Source: Cyclobacteriaceae bacterium
GTDB taxonomy: Bacteria; Bacteroidota; Bacteroidia; Cytophagales; Cyclobacteriaceae
NCBI GenBank assembly: GCA_030637245.1
Contig: DAOVVI010000032.1
Location: forward strand, 1-9,367
Direction of reading: 5' to 3'
DNA: 9,367 bases
The notes under the pieces were generated by a model. It did not search any database, was not told the DNA's origin, and saw nothing but the letters and a program-made list of their open reading frames with translations. Position numbers and translations under genes: made by a program. Below, one piece after another: positions 7,597 to 9,367 of this stretch; within the stretch, counting starts at the first letter, position 1; each line of letters starts with the position of its first letter.

Positions 7597-7629
7597 CTTA
7601 AAAGGTTAGAATTTTCCAATTCAGAATCT

Positions 7630-7657
7630 CAAAAGTAGTTCATTTTCCATAGACAAA
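7630..7657 (-). promoter_or_regulatory. candidate promoter for ccoI-ccoS
   Basis: On the minus strand, TTTG (7657-7654) is followed after 16 bases by TACTTTTG (7637-7630), a full match to the Bacteroidota -7 consensus TAnnTTTG. The spacing is slightly shorter than the usual 17-23. Transcription would begin near 7624, leaving a leader of roughly 27 bases before the ccoI ATG. It sits in the 70-base gap after pnp, and no terminator for pnp is visible there, so read-through from pnp is also possible. Confidence 0.45.
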
Positions 7658-7666
7658 CCAGAAATC

Positions 7667-8479
7667 CTATTCCTGCCGGGCAATCAATTCCTTGAAAATA
7701 GTCGTCATGAAAGGTTCTGCTATTCTTGCTGCAGCCAGCACATCCTCCAGTAAAATTTTTTCTATTTTCCCCTCAACACCGAGGTCGGTGATTACAGAAA
7801 TTGCAAAGACGGGGATGCTCATATGGCGAGCGACAATGTTTTCAGGGATTGTGGACATGCCAACTACATCAGCGCCAATAATGCGTACAAATTTATATTC
7901 TGCAGGTGTTTCCAGGTTTGGCCCAGTAACACTTGCGTAAACCCCCGTATGTATTTTAATGCCATTTTCATTAGCAATTTCCACGGCCTGGGCAATCATT
8001 TTTCGGTCATAAGGCTCACTCATATCCGGAAACCTTGGCCCAAATTCATCCAGGTTTGGCCCTCTGAGTGGATTATCGGGATGTAAATTTATGTGATCTT
8101 CTATTATCATTAATTCACCAACATCGTGTGCCGGATTTACTCCACCGCATGCATTGGAAATAAATAATTTTTCAATACCCAACAATTTCATCACCCTTAC
8201 CGGGAACGTAATCTGTTTAGCTGAATAACCTTCATAATAATGAAAGCGGCCTTGCATCACTACTACATTTTTGCCGGAGATCTTTCCAAAGATCAGTTTC
8301 CCACTGTGACTCTCCACAGTTGATACTGGGAAGTAAGGGATATTTTGATAATCGATAGTACAATCGATATCTATTTCGTTGACAAGCTTTCCCAATCCCG
8401 TTCCGAGTATAATTCCAAATTGAGGTTTTGATTTGTATATGCTTTGTATATAATTTACAGCATCAAAAAATTCTTCCAT
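7667..8479 (-). CDS. purine nucleoside phosphorylase, trimeric (PNP I / COG0005) type
   Basis: Cytoplasmic purine-salvage enzyme that splits purine nucleosides with phosphate to give a free base and (deoxy)ribose 1-phosphate. The 270-residue length is usual for trimeric PNPs. Visible motifs are the phosphate-loop GTGLG (26-30), H58 in ESHSGKL, R78 in QGRFHYYEGY, the NACGG block (109-113), GPNLET (E190, matching the purine-binding glutamate) and VVGMST (M208, ribose contact). At the position of human Asn243, which contacts the 6-oxo group, this protein reads ITDLG (D232), so base preference may differ from inosine/guanosine. It lies upstream of ccoI on the same strand but has no known functional link to the oxidase. 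The start was chosen as the first ATG giving a normal N-terminus. I leave the symbol blank because punA and deoD are used inconsistently for this family. Confidence 0.93.
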   Translation of the reverse strand: MEEFFDAVNYIQSIYKSKPQFGIILGTGLGKLVNEIDIDCTIDYQNIPYFPVSTVESHSGKLIFGKISGKNVVVMQGRFHYYEGYSAKQITFPVRVMKLLGIEKLFISNACGGVNPAHDVGELMIIEDHINLHPDNPLRGPNLDEFGPRFPDMSEPYDRKMIAQAVEIANENGIKIHTGVYASVTGPNLETPAEYKFVRIIGADVVGMSTIPENIVARHMSIPVFAISVITDLGVEGKIEKILLEDVLAAARIAEPFMTTIFKELIARQE

Positions 8480-8684
8480 AACAAAGGAAAATTAGAAGGT
8501 TTTTATAAAAATTGATTTTAAATTGCGAAGCTAATAAATATTCGCAGAATCTTTGGTGAATTATTACTTAAACAAATTTTATCGGTGATTTGAGAACTCA
8601 AATCACAACCGGGATCGAATAGTGATAATTGATTATTATTTTTAAATTTACCCGGATTTTTATTGAACCCTAAAAACGATCTTA
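8480..8684. other. divergent intergenic region between pnp and dnaN
   Basis: This is 205 bases of A/T-rich spacer between two divergently transcribed genes, with no open frame worth calling. It contains the perfect palindrome at 8585-8606 and a weaker inverted repeat, TGCGAA (8524-8529) / TTCGCA (8541-8546). A poor dnaN promoter candidate is TTG at 8523-8525, a 22-base spacer and AATCTTTG at 8548-8555, one mismatch from the -7 consensus. No convincing pnp promoter was found. Confidence 0.6.
8585..8606. promoter_or_regulatory. perfect 10+10 palindrome upstream of dnaN
   Basis: GTGATTTGAG and its exact reverse complement CTCAAATCAC flank a central AA. The site lies 78 bases before dnaN and 105 bases before pnp. 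No T-run follows on either strand, so it does not look like a terminator. The symmetry suits a dimeric regulator site, or an RNA hairpin (9-bp stem with GAAC loop) in the dnaN leader. The regulator is unknown. Confidence 0.5.
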
Positions 8685-9367
8685 ATGAAATTTATAGTTT
8701 CGTCCGCAGCATTACTGAAAGAACTCAATAATATTAATGGAGTCATAACCACCAATCCAGTCGTCCCAATTCTGGAAAATTTTCTTTTTGAAATCGAAGA
8801 CGGCAAGTTGATCATCACTGCATCTGACCTTCAGACTTCCATGATCACTGAATTGGAAGTGGAGGCAAAAGAAAGTGGCAGTATTGCTGTTCCCGCAAGG
8901 ATATTGTTGGAAACCCTGAAAAATCTACCGGAGCAACCTGTAACTTTTTCTTTAGATGAAGAAACTTATTCTATTGAAATAAGCAGCGATAACGGGCGAT
9001 ATAGGCTCGCCGGAGAAAATTCAACAGATTTTCCAAAAATCCCTGAAGTTACAGACGGATACACAGTAGATATATCTACTGATGCGTTATCCAGTGCTAT
9101 TTCAAATAGCATAATTGCTACAAGTAATGACGAATTGAGACCTGCGATGACCGGGGTTTATATCAATCTTTCTCCAACGAATACCACATTCGTTGCTACC
9201 GATGGTCACAGGTTGATCAGATACAGAAGGGTGGATGTCGTCTCTGAGGGAGAGCATGCTATAATTGTTCCAAGAAAAGCTTTAAATCTTCTAAATACTA
9301 CTTTACCATCAGAAAATTCGAACGTAACTGTAGAGTTCAACATGGCCAATGCGTTCTTTCATTTCAA
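8685..9367 (+). CDS. dnaN: DNA polymerase III beta subunit (sliding clamp), N-terminal part
   Basis: Ring-forming processivity clamp that tethers DNA polymerase III to DNA. The frame opens with ATG at 8685 (MKFIVSSAALLKELNNINGV) and runs to the window edge: 227 codons of an expected 370 or so, so roughly the last 40% is missing. Recognisable family segments are the N-terminal helix and NPVVPILENFLFEI, the ITASDLQTSM strand, the VPARILLETLKNLP helix, YRLAGENSTDFPKIP closing domain 1, and the domain 2 hallmark MTGVYINL...FVATDGHRL (about residues 155-175). It is the only plus-strand gene in the window. No ribosome-binding site precedes the start, as is common in Bacteroidota. The call is secure. 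Confidence 0.96.
   Translation, partial: MKFIVSSAALLKELNNINGVITTNPVVPILENFLFEIEDGKLIITASDLQTSMITELEVEAKESGSIAVPARILLETLKNLPEQPVTFSLDEETYSIEISSDNGRYRLAGENSTDFPKIPEVTDGYTVDISTDALSSAISNSIIATSNDELRPAMTGVYINLSPTNTTFVATDGHRLIRYRRVDVVSEGEHAIIVPRKALNLLNTTLPSENSNVTVEFNMANAFFHF

Noticed and set aside
8548..8555. AATCTTTG as a dnaN -7 promoter element
   Set aside because: One mismatch at a key base of the consensus, and it would give a leader of about 120 bases. Too weak to call as a separate feature.
1..9367. Search for a novel defence, mobile or biosynthetic system, CRISPR arrays, tRNA or rRNA genes
   Set aside because: All large frames belong to known housekeeping or respiratory families. No direct-repeat arrays, transposase, integrase or RNA gene signatures were seen.

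Overview
The window looks like chromosomal DNA from a member of the Bacteroidota, probably a Cytophagales-like aerobe or microaerophile. The evidence is a fused CcoN-CcoO protein, a one-haem CcoP, A/T-rich DNA (roughly 60% A+T by eye), start codons with essentially no Shine-Dalgarno sequences, and promoter-like elements matching the Bacteroidota -7 consensus TAnnTTTG. The lineage is inferred from these features; no database was searched.

Positions 1-7596 hold a cbb3-type cytochrome c oxidase locus, entirely on the minus strand. In transcription order it reads ccoI (copper P-type ATPase, 7596-5182), ccoS (assembly factor, 5180-4929), a 280-base regulatory gap, ccoNO (catalytic subunit fused to a monohaem cytochrome c, 4648-2519), ccoQ (2503-2312), ccoP (2298-1324) and ccoG (1289 to beyond the left edge). 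CcoI and CcoS handle copper delivery and cofactor maturation. CcoNO, CcoQ and CcoP form the high-affinity terminal oxidase. CcoG is the iron-sulfur copper reductase that assists copper loading. The gap between ccoS and ccoNO holds a terminator-like hairpin, a Crp/Fnr-type palindrome and consensus-like promoter elements, so the structural genes probably form their own oxygen- or redox-responsive unit, separate from ccoIS.

Upstream of ccoI, and also on the minus strand, lies a trimeric-type purine nucleoside phosphorylase (8479-7667). A 205-base divergent spacer containing a perfect 10+10 palindrome follows. The right end carries the first 227 codons of dnaN (DNA polymerase III beta clamp) on the plus strand, running off the window.

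The gene content is a conventional respiratory locus, and I see no phage, CRISPR, tRNA, rRNA or novel multi-gene system. The most unusual items are a G+C-rich REP-like palindrome embedded in frame in the 3' part of ccoS, the candidate Crp/Fnr operator at ccoNO, and the unexplained palindrome between pnp and dnaN.
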